A stretch of DNA of 64,000 bases from Nitrospirota bacterium (GTDB lineage Bacteria; Nitrospirota; JACRHJ01): contig JAJYHX010000006.1 of assembly GCA_021784575.1 (NCBI GenBank), positions 38,487 to 102,486 of the forward strand, given 5' to 3'. The first letter of the stretch is position 1. Each line of letters opens with the position of its first letter. Of the stretch, positions 14,255 to 22,644 are shown piece by piece. The position numbers were made by a program, and so were the translations under genes. Below the pieces are notes generated by a model. That model was not told the origin of the DNA. It did not search any database and saw nothing but the letters and a program-made list of their open reading frames with translations.

Positions 14255-15334
14255 ATGCGCGGCCTGACAGTCCTTTTTACAGAGTCATCCCGGAACTTCG
14301 GCGGGCAGGAGAGGCGTCTGCTTGCGGAGGCGCGCCTTATGATAGAAGCGGGCCACCGGGCGGAGATTGCCTGCCCGCGGGAGAGCGCGCTTTTTGGAAG
14401 GGCCGTTTCCGCCGGAGTGCCCGTACACCCTGTCCCGATGCGCTCGTCGCTCTGGCCGCCCGCGCTCGTATCCCTCCTCGCCCTGCTGATAAAGCTCAAG
14501 CCGGACGTTATCTATTCCCATTCCGGGCACGACTCCTGGCTCGGCGGGATTACAGGGACGCTGACGGGGACTCCGCTCGTCCGCTGCCGCGACCTTCTCA
14601 CGCCGGTTCGCTCAAGGACGGCGTACATGCTTCCGCGCCGCGTGCTCGCCTGCTCCGGAGCCGTAAAAAAACAGCTGGTTGATGCCGGCGTCCCGGAAGA
14701 CAAGATATTCGTCAGTTATCCGCATATCGACACCGCGCGGTTCTCGCGCGTGGACGAGGCTTCGCGGGCCGCCGTGCGGCGGGAACTTAATCTCGGCGGG
14801 CGCTTTCCGGTCGTCTTCTGCGCCGGAGAGTTCCGCCCGGAGAAGCGGCAGGAAGACCTTGTCCGGGCGATGGAGCTTATTCTCCCGGAATTCCCTTCGG
14901 CGCTGCTCGTGCTGGCCGGGCGCGGCAGGAGAATGGAAGCCGTCCGGGAAATCGCGCGCGAGTCAGGCGTGGAGGAACGGGTCCGGTTCCTCGGAGAGCG
15001 GGAGGATATACCGGCTCTGCTTTCGGCGGCGGACATCTACGCATTCCCTTCGGACATCGAGCCCTTCGGAATGGCCCCCGTCGAGGCGATGGCCGCGGGA
15101 GTGCCGGTAGTCGCCTCCGGGACGGGCGGTCTTGTCGAGATTCTCGAAGACGGCAAATACGGCATTTCTGTTCCGCCGCGCAGTCCCGAGGCTATTGCCG
15201 CCGCCATCGCAAGGCTCGCAAGGGACGAGGCCTTGAGGAAATCCCTCTCCGCCGCCGGCAGGAAGCGCGCGGGTCTCTTTGATTCCGGCATTGCCATTGA
15301 GCGGCTTACAGGTCATTTCCGGGAGGTAGTGTGA
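14255..15334 (+). CDS. Family 4 glycosyltransferase
   Basis: 359 aa. Start at 14255 (MRGLTVLFTESSRNFGGQE) fits the usual N-terminal strand and glycine loop; a longer frame runs back to 14177 and would overlap the YgbA-like gene. GT-B fold: N-terminal acceptor domain to about residue 175, then the nucleotide-sugar domain with F-C-A-G-E-F-R-P-E-K-R and the family signature E-P-F-G-M-A-P-V-E-A-M-A. It probably transfers a sugar onto lipid, LPS or a small glycan; the substrate is unknown. Its stop overlaps the nagA GTG start (GTGA), so the two are translationally coupled, suggesting a link to amino-sugar metabolism. Confidence 0.9.
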   Translation: MRGLTVLFTESSRNFGGQERRLLAEARLMIEAGHRAEIACPRESALFGRAVSAGVPVHPVPMRSSLWPPALVSLLALLIKLKPDVIYSHSGHDSWLGGITGTLTGTPLVRCRDLLTPVRSRTAYMLPRRVLACSGAVKKQLVDAGVPEDKIFVSYPHIDTARFSRVDEASRAAVRRELNLGGRFPVVFCAGEFRPEKRQEDLVRAMELILPEFPSALLVLAGRGRRMEAVREIARESGVEERVRFLGEREDIPALLSAADIYAFPSDIEPFGMAPVEAMAAGVPVVASGTGGLVEILEDGKYGISVPPRSPEAIAAAIARLARDEALRKSLSAAGRKRAGLFDSGIAIERLTGHFREVV

Positions 15335-16251
15335 AATTTATCGACCTCCATACCCACGGCCTTGCAGGTTTCGGCTCGCGCTCCGAAAGGCCGGAGGACT
15401 ACCTCGGAATGTCCGCCGCCATGAAAGCGCACGGGACGGACGCATTCCTTCCGACGCTCTTCCCAGGCCCCGCGGATGCGATGCGCGCCCGTCTCGCGGC
15501 TGTAAAAAAAGCTATGGAGGAGCGGGGAAGCGGTGGGGCGGAAATCCTCGGCGCGAACCTCGAGGGGCCGTTCGTGAACCCGCTTAGGAAAGGCGCGCTT
15601 GGGCCGGATGCCCCGGCAGACCGTCTTCAACCGGTAGACCGGCTTCGGGCCGATGAAATTTTCCAGATGCCTTCAGTCGAGAATCTGAAGCGGATCATCG
15701 ATGGCTTTGAGGACATTGTAAAGGTTATCACAATCGCGCCGGAGCTTCCGGGCGCGCTTCGGGTAATCGAGTTCTGCGCGGATAACGGCATCATGGTGAA
15801 CATGGGCCACTCCGAGGCCGATTTCGGGCAGGCCGGGGACGGCGCGAAGGCCGGGGCGAAGGGGGTTACGCACCTCTTCAACGCGATGTCCGGCCTGCAC
15901 CACAGAACCCCCGGACTTGCGGCATATGCGCTAATGGACGACGATTTATACGTCGAGATTATAGCCGACGGCGCGCACGTCCACCCGGAGATGCTGAAAC
16001 TCGTCCTGAAACTCAAGCCGCCGGAGAGAATCCTGCTTGTCTCGGATTCGCTCGCGCAGGCAAAGACTCCCGCGCACCCCGAAGCCTCTCCGATTTATCT
16101 CCCGGCAGAGGCCGGGCGCCCCGCGACACTCGCGGGCGGAGGACTTGCGCTCATGGAATGCGTGGAGCGTATGACGCGCCTTGCGGGCACGCCGCAAGAG
16201 TCCGCGCAAAGGTTCGCGTCGGAAAACCCGGGAAGATTCCTGAAAGTTTGA
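15331..16251 (+). CDS. nagA: N-acetylglucosamine-6-phosphate deacetylase-like protein
   Basis: 306 aa with a GTG start and GGGAGG upstream. Amidohydrolase metal and substrate motifs are in order: D-L-H7-T-H9-G, L-E-G-P-F, G-H-S-E-A-D, T-H-L-F-N-A-M, I-A-D-G-A-H-V-H-P and V-S-D. NagA removes the acetyl group from GlcNAc-6-P. The protein is about 75 residues shorter than E. coli NagA (382 aa) because it starts directly at the barrel and lacks most of the beta-sandwich domain. A CCGGT palindrome (15629-15646) encodes Q-P-V-D-R in a loop. No NagB is nearby. Confidence 0.85.
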   Translation: MKFIDLHTHGLAGFGSRSERPEDYLGMSAAMKAHGTDAFLPTLFPGPADAMRARLAAVKKAMEERGSGGAEILGANLEGPFVNPLRKGALGPDAPADRLQPVDRLRADEIFQMPSVENLKRIIDGFEDIVKVITIAPELPGALRVIEFCADNGIMVNMGHSEADFGQAGDGAKAGAKGVTHLFNAMSGLHHRTPGLAAYALMDDDLYVEIIADGAHVHPEMLKLVLKLKPPERILLVSDSLAQAKTPAHPEASPIYLPAEAGRPATLAGGGLALMECVERMTRLAGTPQESAQRFASENPGRFLKV

Positions 16252-16290
16252 TTTGCTGTTCCGGACCCCCGGCTTTGTGCGCGGCCCAGT

Positions 16291-16366
16291 GCCGACTCCG
16301 CGAAGAATCCGCAGTTGTCATAACGCCCCCTCGTTCCCCCTCTTATCTTAAGAGGGGGACGAATGG
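16291..16366. repeat. Two adjacent dispersed repeats
   Basis: GACTCCGCGAAGAATCC (16294-16310) belongs to the GAAGAATCC family. TAACGCCCCC, TCGTTCCCCCTCTTATC, TTAAGAGGGGGACGAATG (16321-16366) is a copy of the CCCCTCTTAAG palindrome. The same two families flank copy A of the 180-bp element. Confidence 0.75.
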
Positions 16367-16398
16367 TGATGTTGTTTGCTAATACCTAAACCCAAACG

Positions 16399-16580
16399 CC
16401 CGTGAGCAATCCTCATCGATAGGCGCAGTTCATTGTCAGTGGCTATTCCGGATTAGTGATACAACCTACTGATAAATAAAAATAAAAATGAGAAAAAATA
16501 GCGTTTTTCGGGCGGTATATAAAGCGGCTCGAAAACGGGCCGTTTTCTGGCAATTTCAGGCCAAAAAGGTGGTGCGGGGA
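16399..16580 (-). repeat. 180-bp dispersed element, copy B (inverted)
   Basis: Read on the minus strand it matches 5194-5373 closely at both ends and around the GAAAACGG-N-CCGTTTTC palindrome (16531-16547); the AT-rich centre differs. With the repeats at 16291-16366 it accounts for most of the 494-bp gap between nagA and tpiA. The remaining 16581-16708 is AT-rich and holds nothing recognisable. Confidence 0.8.
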
Positions 16581-16708
16581 AGGCGTGATTTTTTTTATGG
16601 GGATTTATAAATTCCTCTTATTCCACAATGTATTACGGTTTATATAAATATCGGTTGATATATAAAAACCGTTTTTGCAACCGCTTGAAAAATCAAGGAA
16701 TTTTTTTC

Positions 16709-16737
16709 TTGACATAAGCCCCCAAAACCAATAAACT
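16709..16737 (+). promoter_or_regulatory. tpiA promoter, predicted leaderless
   Basis: TTGACA (16709-16714), 17 bp, TAAACT (16732-16737). The start site is expected near 16744, two bases before the ATG at 16746. No Shine-Dalgarno sequence exists in the gap. Confidence 0.65.
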
Positions 16738-16745
16738 GAAAAGTC

Positions 16746-17507
16746 ATGTCCCGAAAAGCAGTCATCGCGGCAAACTGGAAGATGCATATGACCGTGCCCG
16801 AAGCCCAGGGGCTTGTGCGCGGGATTCTGCCCTCGTGCAAAGGCAAAAAAGACGTGGAGGTCATCGTCGCCCCGCCCTTCACCGCGCTTCATGCAACTGC
16901 CGGTGAAATAAAGGGAAAAGGCATAGGCCTCGCCGCGCAGAACATGCATTTCGAGCCGAAGGGCGCTTTCACCGGGGAGGTCTCGGCGGCCATGCTGAAG
17001 GACGCCGGATGCACCCACGTCATCCTCGGCCACTCCGAGCGCAGACAGTATTTCTGCGAGACGGACGCGGGCGTGAACAGGAAGGTGAAAACCGCGCTTT
17101 CAGAAGGACTTGCGCCGATTATGTGCATCGGGGAATCCCTTGAGGAAAGGGAGGCCGGAGCAACATTCAAGGTGATAGAAACTCAATTAAACGGCGGACT
17201 TGGCGGGCTTTCGCCCGAGGAGACAAAGCAGGTGATTGTCGCCTACGAGCCGGTCTGGGCGATAGGCACGGGCAGGACGGCCTCTCCCGCCCAGGCGCAG
17301 GAAGTCCATGCTTTTATTAGGGAAAAACTCTCGGCGGCGTTCGGGGAAAAGGCCGCTTCGGGCATCCGGATATTATACGGCGGGAGCGTAACGCCCGATA
17401 ATATAAAGAGTTTAATGGCAATGGAAGACATAGACGGCGCGCTCGTGGGCGGAGCAAGCCTCAAGGCGGAATCGTTCTCCGCCATTGTAAATTATTCGGA
17501 GGGATAA
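16746..17507 (+). CDS. tpiA: Triosephosphate isomerase
   Basis: 253 aa, normal length. All active-site elements are present: N10-W-K12 near the N-terminus, catalytic H96 in G-H-S-E-R-R, catalytic E168 in A-Y-E-P-V-W-A-I-G-T-G (loop 6), and the phosphate-binding Y-G-G-S-V. It interconverts dihydroxyacetone phosphate and glyceraldehyde 3-phosphate in glycolysis and gluconeogenesis. The stop codon directly abuts the secG start, the common tpiA-secG arrangement. Confidence 0.98.
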   Translation: MSRKAVIAANWKMHMTVPEAQGLVRGILPSCKGKKDVEVIVAPPFTALHATAGEIKGKGIGLAAQNMHFEPKGAFTGEVSAAMLKDAGCTHVILGHSERRQYFCETDAGVNRKVKTALSEGLAPIMCIGESLEEREAGATFKVIETQLNGGLGGLSPEETKQVIVAYEPVWAIGTGRTASPAQAQEVHAFIREKLSAAFGEKAASGIRILYGGSVTPDNIKSLMAMEDIDGALVGGASLKAESFSAIVNYSEG

Positions 17508-17942
17508 ATGATTGTTTTTCTTATACTAATCCACGTAATCGTCTGCGCGGCGGTCGTCCTTGTCGTGCTTTTGCAGCAGGGCGAAGGGGCCAATATCGGC
17601 GCGACGTTCGGCTCCGGCGGCTCTCAGACCATCTTCGGGAGCAGGGGTTCGGGCAATTTCCTGACAAAGCTTACCGCCGTCGCGGGCGCGATATTTATGA
17701 TAACCTCCATCCTGCTGGCGAAAGTCGAGTCCCGCGCCTCGACTTCTTCGGTTGTGAAGGTGCCCGCCGGGAACACGGCCACTATGCCCGTGCCGCAGAG
17801 AGGCGCTCCATTCGTCCCGACAGCTCCGGCAGGCAAGCCCGGCGTCCCTGCCGCGCCCGCAACCGGCAAGGCATCTGCCCCGGCCGCTGCGGCGAAACCG
17901 GCAGCCGGTCAACCGCCTGCGCCTATTAAAAAGGGGCAATAA
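17508..17942 (+). CDS. secG: Protein-export membrane subunit SecG
   Basis: 144 aa. Two membrane helices (about 1-22 and 52-72) flank the conserved loop with L-Q-Q-G-E-G-A-N-I-G-A-T-F-G-S-G and F-G-S-R-G-S-G-N-F-L-T-K. SecG assists SecYE in protein export. The C-terminal 65 residues are a long Pro/Ala-rich tail, longer than usual, including A-G-Q-P from a partial CCGGT palindrome (17903-17915). ATG immediately follows the tpiA stop, with GGAGG upstream inside tpiA. Confidence 0.93.
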   Translation: MIVFLILIHVIVCAAVVLVVLLQQGEGANIGATFGSGGSQTIFGSRGSGNFLTKLTAVAGAIFMITSILLAKVESRASTSSVVKVPAGNTATMPVPQRGAPFVPTAPAGKPGVPAAPATGKASAPAAAAKPAAGQPPAPIKKGQ

Positions 17943-18050
17943 ACCCGGGGCGGGGATGACATGCGAAAGGTGGATTATTCGCGCTGCCAAGAATGACGGG
18001 TGTGGAGATGCGGCGCGGGAATGACGGGCGCAACTTGCGCCCCTGCAATG
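17943..18050. repeat. Cluster of short dispersed repeats after secG
   Basis: A GGATTATTCGCGCTGCCAAG element (17973-17992, GAAGAATCC family) and GGGCGCAACTTGCGCCCC (18026-18043, GTAGGGGCGC family) lie back to back in the secG to dppA-like spacer. Confidence 0.65.
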
Positions 18051-18105
18051 CACGGCGGCGGTTCGGGGCTCCTTTGCGGGCCTCTTTTGTTTTGGGAGAG
18101 GGCGG

Positions 18106-19704
18106 TTGAAGAAGATTGCAATATCGGCCATTTGCGCGCTTCTCATAGCCTCGGCGTGCGGAAGAAAGCGGGAGAGCGGGTTCGTCCGGGACCCGAACTA
18201 CCTCAAGGTCGCCATGAGCGCGGACGCTAAAAGACTCATCCCGATGCTGGCGACCGACGGCCCCTCGGCGGACATATCCGGCCTGATATTCCAGGGGCTT
18301 ACGAAATACGACAAGAACATAAAAATTGTCGGAGACCTGGCGAAAAGCTGGGACATATCGAAAGATGGGCTGGTAATAACCTTTCACCTTCACAGACACG
18401 TGAAATGGCAGGACGGCGCGCCCTTCACGGCCGCGGACGTCCTCTTTACATACAAGGTCCTCCGGGACCCGAACACCGCCACGCCCTACAGCGACGACCT
18501 GGGGCCTGTCGAGAAGGTCGAGGCGCCGGACCCGTACACCGTGCGCGTGACGTATAAAAAGCCTTTCGCGCCCGCGCTCGGAGCCTGGGGCATGGGCATT
18601 ATCCCGGAACACCTCCTGAAAGGGAAAAACATAAACAACGACCCCTTCAACCGCCATCCCGTCGGGACATACATGTTCAAGATGAACCAGTGGATTACGG
18701 GCAACAGGATTGTCCTGGACGCATACAACGGCTATTTCAGGGGCGGGCCGCACATAGACAAATACGTCTCCCGGATTATCCCCGACCAGGCGACGCAGTT
18801 CCTGGAGCTGAAGACCGGAGGGATTGACATGATGGACCTGACCCCGCTCCAGTATTCCAGGGAGACGGATTCGTCGTCCATGAAACGCCGCTTCCAAAAG
18901 CTGCACTACCCCGCGTTCGCCTACGACTACCTTGGTTATAACCTGACGAATCCCCTCTTTCAGGACAGGCGCGTGCGGCAGGCGCTCTCTTACGCGATAG
19001 ACCAGAAGGGGATCATACAGGGCGTGCTCCTGGGATTGGGCACGCCGTGCACCGGCCCGTTCCTCCCCGGTTCCTGGGCGTATAACAAGGACGTGAAGGG
19101 ATACCCGTATAACCCGGAAAAGGCCAGGGCGCTGCTTAAGGAGGCGGGCTGGACGCCGGGGCCGGACGGAGTGCTGACAAAGGACGGAAGGCGGTTTAAG
19201 TTCACGATACTCGTGAACCAGTCCAACAAGCAGCGCGAGATGGCGGCGGAGATCATCCAGCAGGATTTGGCGAAGGTCGGCGTGAAGGTTAAGATAACCG
19301 CGCTTGAGTGGCAGGCGCTCCTGAACGACTTCATAGACAAGAAGCGCTTCGAGGCGACTCTCATGGGCTGGGGGCTCGGGCCCGACCCCGATATATACGA
19401 CATCTGGGATTCGTCAAAGACGAAGGATGGGGAGTTCAATTTCATAAGCTATAAAAACCCGGAGGTGGACAAGCTCCTTGTCGAGGGACGGGAGACGTTC
19501 GACTTCAAAAAGAGGCAGGAGATATACCGCAGAATCCACGCCATAATCTCCGACGACGCGGCCTGCACGTTCCTGTACGTCCCGGACGCCCTGCCGATTA
19601 TAAACAGGCGGTTCAAGGGCGTCAAAGAGGCGCCGCTCGGCATAACGTATAACCTCCGGGAGTGGTATGTGCCGAAAGACCACGGGGAATGGTATACGGA
19701 GTAA
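18106..19704 (+). CDS. Family 5 extracellular solute-binding lipoprotein (DppA/OppA-like)
   Basis: 532 aa with a TTG start preceded by GGGAGAGG. The short signal peptide ends in I-A-S-A-C18, a lipobox, so it is a lipid-anchored binding protein. The family 5 signature region (A-K-S-W-D-I-S-K-D-G, then V-K-W-Q-D-G-A-P-F-T-A-A-D-V) and the second lobe (RRVRQALSYAIDQKGI) are clear. It should bind peptides or a similar solute for an ABC importer. It stands alone; the DppC-like permease at 6076 might be a partner, which is only an inference. Confidence 0.93.
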   Translation: MKKIAISAICALLIASACGRKRESGFVRDPNYLKVAMSADAKRLIPMLATDGPSADISGLIFQGLTKYDKNIKIVGDLAKSWDISKDGLVITFHLHRHVKWQDGAPFTAADVLFTYKVLRDPNTATPYSDDLGPVEKVEAPDPYTVRVTYKKPFAPALGAWGMGIIPEHLLKGKNINNDPFNRHPVGTYMFKMNQWITGNRIVLDAYNGYFRGGPHIDKYVSRIIPDQATQFLELKTGGIDMMDLTPLQYSRETDSSSMKRRFQKLHYPAFAYDYLGYNLTNPLFQDRRVRQALSYAIDQKGIIQGVLLGLGTPCTGPFLPGSWAYNKDVKGYPYNPEKARALLKEAGWTPGPDGVLTKDGRRFKFTILVNQSNKQREMAAEIIQQDLAKVGVKVKITALEWQALLNDFIDKKRFEATLMGWGLGPDPDIYDIWDSSKTKDGEFNFISYKNPEVDKLLVEGRETFDFKKRQEIYRRIHAIISDDAACTFLYVPDALPIINRRFKGVKEAPLGITYNLREWYVPKDHGEWYTE

Positions 19705-19728
19705 AGTTATGGGTAATGTATACGCGAC

Positions 19729-19903
19729 AAATCGGCGGCATTATTTGTTCGCTCTCGGAAGGTTCCTTCGGGTAAATGTAAGGCTCGTTCGCTATGCCAG
19801 AAAAACTCGCTTTGCTCAGACAGTTTCTGGCATGGCCGCTCACATTCGCCAACATTTACCATCTCAGTCGCCTTATGTTCGCTCGCAAATATGCCGCCGA
19901 TTT
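19729..19903. repeat. Long nested palindrome (three stacked stems)
   Basis: The outer arms are AAATCGGCGGCAT (19729-19747) and its complement (19886-19903). The middle arms are GGTAAATGT (19771-19779) and ACATTTACC (19852-19860). The inner arms are ATGCCAGAAA (19794-19803) and TTTCTGGCAT (19824-19833). The sequence between arms repeats GTTCGCT- and CGCTTTGCTC-like words. It fills nearly the whole gap before the ABC-2 genes. Confidence 0.75.
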
Positions 19904-19923
19904 TTGAGGAGCCGCTCAAATAG

Positions 19924-20895
19924 ATGTCCAATATTACCGTCAACTCATTAGTCAGGAAGTTCGGCGCCGTGACGGCGGTGGACGGCATCTCGTTCTCCGT
20001 CGAGCCGGGCGAGGTGTTCGGCTTCCTGGGGCCGAACGGCGCGGGGAAATCCACCACAATATCTATCCTCTGCACGCTCCTGGCCCCGACCTCCGGGGAG
20101 GCGTCCGTCGGCGGATTCGACTGTGTGAGGGACGCGGACGCCGTGCGCCGCTCAATAGGCATAATCTTCCAGGACCCGACACTCGACAACGGCCTCACGG
20201 CCTTCGAGAACCTGCTCTTCCACGCCTACCTCTACGGGCTTGACCGAAGGACGGCGAGGAAGCGGATAGACGACGCGCTCTCGCTTGTCGGGCTTTCCGG
20301 CAGGAAGAACGAGCTTGTCCGGAAGTTCTCCGGCGGCATGAAGAGGCGTCTTGAGATAGCCCGCGGCATTCTGAATTATCCCAAGGTGCTCTTCATGGAC
20401 GAGCCGACGATAGGGCTCGACCCCCAGACCAGGAACATGATATGGGAGTTCATACGCGAGCTGAAGAAGAACACCGGCATCACCGTATTTATGACGACGC
20501 ATTACCTCGAAGAGGCGGAGTTCTGCGACAGGATTGCAATCATTGACACGGGCAGGATAATAGCCTCCGGCACGCCGGCGGAGCTTAAGGCCGGGCTTCA
20601 GGGGGACACCCTTAAGCTCTCGGCGATCGACCCGAATGGCCTGATGATGGAAATCCGGGAGAAATTCGGAATGGAGCCGAAGATTACGGACGGCGGCATC
20701 ACGCTTACGGTAAAACAGGGGGACGAAATACTCCCCGCGCTTATCAAGGGGCTTTCCACGAAGATAACCGCCGTGAGCATGACAAGCCCGACGCTGAACG
20801 ACGTGTTCCTGTCTCTTACCGGCAAGAATATACGCGAGGAAGGCTCCGACCCTTACGGCCCGGTGCGCTCATACGTCAGACACGGAGGCCATTGA
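19924..20895 (+). CDS. ABC-2 type transporter ATP-binding protein
   Basis: 323 aa. Walker A G-P-N-G-A-G-K-S-T (36-44), signature F-S-G-G-M-K-R-R, Walker B V-L-F-M-D-E-P-T, and the switch histidine in M-T-T-H-Y-L-E-E-A-E are intact. The Y-L-E-E-A-E form and the C-terminal extension of about 100 residues are typical of DrrA/NatA-type exporters. The next gene encodes its membrane partner and overlaps by one base. The exported substrate (drug, lipid or polysaccharide) is not evident. Confidence 0.93.
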   Translation: MSNITVNSLVRKFGAVTAVDGISFSVEPGEVFGFLGPNGAGKSTTISILCTLLAPTSGEASVGGFDCVRDADAVRRSIGIIFQDPTLDNGLTAFENLLFHAYLYGLDRRTARKRIDDALSLVGLSGRKNELVRKFSGGMKRRLEIARGILNYPKVLFMDEPTIGLDPQTRNMIWEFIRELKKNTGITVFMTTHYLEEAEFCDRIAIIDTGRIIASGTPAELKAGLQGDTLKLSAIDPNGLMMEIREKFGMEPKITDGGITLTVKQGDEILPALIKGLSTKITAVSMTSPTLNDVFLSLTGKNIREEGSDPYGPVRSYVRHGGH

Positions 20896-21677
20896 TGGCG
20901 AACCTCGCGCACGAGATCAAGGCGATATACGTGATTTCCTACCGGGAGCTTAAGAAGTTCATCCGGGAGCGAAGCCGGATAATGGGCACGATGGCCCGGC
21001 CCATACTGTGGCTCTTCGTCGTGGGCGGCGGGATGAGCAGGCTCGTCAGGCCCGTGGGCGGCGTAAGCTACACCCAGTTCATCTTCCCCGGCATGATAGG
21101 CATGACCATACTCTTCGCGTCCATATTCTCCGCAATCTCAATCGTCTGGGACAGGGAGTTCGGGTTCCTCAAGGAGATACTCGTCGCGCCGATCTCCAGG
21201 TTTTCCGTCGTTGTCGGCAAGGCGATGGCCGGGACGTCCATATCCATGCTCCAGGTGCTGATACTCCTTATATTCGTCCCTGTGCTGGGGATCAAGTTGA
21301 ACGTATTACAGTTCCTGCTTTTGTTCGTTTCGTCGGGGATGCTCGCCTTTTCGCTTACCTGTTTCGGCATACTCGTGGCCTCGCGCATGACCTCCTACGA
21401 GGGCTTCAACATCATTATGAACTTCCTCGTCATGCCGATGTTCTTCCTCTCCGGGGCGATGTATCCTGTAAAGCTCATGCCGCCGGTCCTGCGGGAGATA
21501 ACATACGCAAACCCACTGACTTACGGCGTGGACGGCCTGAAGAACATACTACTGGCGGGCGCGTCCGGGACACCCATGGGGCCTGAATATCCCGCCCTTG
21601 TCGATTTCGCCGTCGTGGCGGGCTTCCTGGCCGTTACGGCCGTCCTGTCGAATTTGTCCTTCAGGAGGGCCGCCTGA
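20895..21677 (+). CDS. ABC-2 type transporter permease
   Basis: 260 aa, six predicted membrane helices. The N-terminal amphipathic segment (YVISYRELKKFIRERSR) and the conserved F-P-G-M-I-G-M and N-P-L-T-Y-G-V-D-G-L-K motifs are ABC-2 hallmarks. The ATG at 20895 overlaps the TGA of the ATPase gene; a TTG three bases earlier is less likely. Together the two genes make a simple DrrAB-like exporter. Confidence 0.92.
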   Translation: MANLAHEIKAIYVISYRELKKFIRERSRIMGTMARPILWLFVVGGGMSRLVRPVGGVSYTQFIFPGMIGMTILFASIFSAISIVWDREFGFLKEILVAPISRFSVVVGKAMAGTSISMLQVLILLIFVPVLGIKLNVLQFLLLFVSSGMLAFSLTCFGILVASRMTSYEGFNIIMNFLVMPMFFLSGAMYPVKLMPPVLREITYANPLTYGVDGLKNILLAGASGTPMGPEYPALVDFAVVAGFLAVTAVLSNLSFRRAA

Positions 21678-21706
21678 TTGACTTCCCTGCCCCGTTGTTT
21701 TAAAAT
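21678..21706 (+). promoter_or_regulatory. thiF promoter, predicted leaderless
   Basis: TTGACT (21678-21683), 17 bp, TAAAAT (21701-21706). The expected start is base 21713 and the ATG is at 21715, with no Shine-Dalgarno sequence. Confidence 0.6.
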
Positions 21707-21714
21707 CTAATTAA

Positions 21715-22521
21715 ATGATCCGGATAAAAGTAAACGAGCGGTTCTTCGAGTTCAAGGAACCGCCAAAGCTCATGGAGGTTCGCGCCCGGCTAAAACCCGG
21801 CTCGGAGCTGACCATCCTGAACGGCTTCCCCACACAGGAAAACCCTGTCCTGCGCGATGGGGACAGCATCGTTTTCATCAGGAAGGGAACCATACCGTCC
21901 AGGGACGAGCTTGAGTCCCTGATGATGGCGCGCCATACGCCCGGCGTGCACGCGGTGGTAAAAAAGGCCCGCATCGGGATTGCCGGGCTTGGCGGGCTTG
22001 GCTCCGCCGTGGCCGTCGCCCTGGCCAGGATTGGCGTGGGTGAGCTTATAATCGCGGACTTCGACGTTGTCGAGCCGAGCAACTTAAACCGCCAGCAGTA
22101 TTTCGTAGATCAGATTGGCAGGCCCAAGACGGAGGCGATGGAGGAAAACCTGAGAAGGATAAACCCGTACGTAAGGGTAACCTCGCACAAGGAGATACTG
22201 ACCGTGGAGAATATCCCGAAGTATTTCTGCAAGGTTGACGCGCTCGTCGAGGCGTTCGACACGGCGGAGTCCAAGGCCATGCTCCTGAATACTATGGCCG
22301 AGCGCTGCCCGGACGTGCCGGTGGTGGCCGCCTCGGGCGTCGCGGGGCACGGGCCTTCCAACTCCATAAAGACCATGCCGTTCGGGAAATATTTCATAGT
22401 GGGAGACCAGGAGACGGAGGCGGCGACCGGCATGGGGCTGATGGCGCCCCGTGTGGGCATCGCGGCGCATCACCAGGCGAACTGCGTGCTGAGGATACTG
22501 CTGGGCGAGCCGGGAGAGTGA
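21715..22521 (+). CDS. ThiF-family E1-like adenylyltransferase with N-terminal ThiS-like domain
   Basis: 268 aa. Residues 1-58 look like a ubiquitin-like ThiS domain (MIRIKVNERFFEF ... LRDGDSIVFIRKG) but lack the C-terminal Gly-Gly needed to carry sulfur. Residues 85-268 are an E1-like domain with the nucleotide loop G91-L-G-G-L-G and D-F-D-V-V-E-P-S-N-L-N-R-Q-Q-Y. Such fusions occur in anaerobes and are annotated as ThiS adenylyltransferases. No CxxC zinc pair is visible. The protein probably adenylates a small sulfur-carrier protein encoded elsewhere. The next gene, a HydG-family enzyme, suggests a shared pathway. Confidence 0.82.
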   Translation: MIRIKVNERFFEFKEPPKLMEVRARLKPGSELTILNGFPTQENPVLRDGDSIVFIRKGTIPSRDELESLMMARHTPGVHAVVKKARIGIAGLGGLGSAVAVALARIGVGELIIADFDVVEPSNLNRQQYFVDQIGRPKTEAMEENLRRINPYVRVTSHKEILTVENIPKYFCKVDALVEAFDTAESKAMLLNTMAERCPDVPVVAASGVAGHGPSNSIKTMPFGKYFIVGDQETEAATGMGLMAPRVGIAAHHQANCVLRILLGEPGE

Positions 22522-22553
22522 GTTACTTTCTTTTCGGGTGAAAAGAAAGTAAC
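22522..22553. terminator. 14-bp perfect hairpin after thiF
   Basis: GTTACTTTCTTTTC (22522-22535), a four-base loop, and its exact complement (22540-22553). It starts at the thiF stop codon. It has no T-run, so it may be a dispersed hairpin repeat rather than a true terminator; hairpins of the AAAGAAAGTAAC type are common between bacterial genes. Confidence 0.5.
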
Positions 22554-22644
22554 CAAAGAAAAGCCGGACAGTTTAAGGGGAGAGTATTCTCAGAGAAAAA
22601 TCATCTTGAACGTAAAATAGAACGGTCGCAGTTAAAGCGGTATT

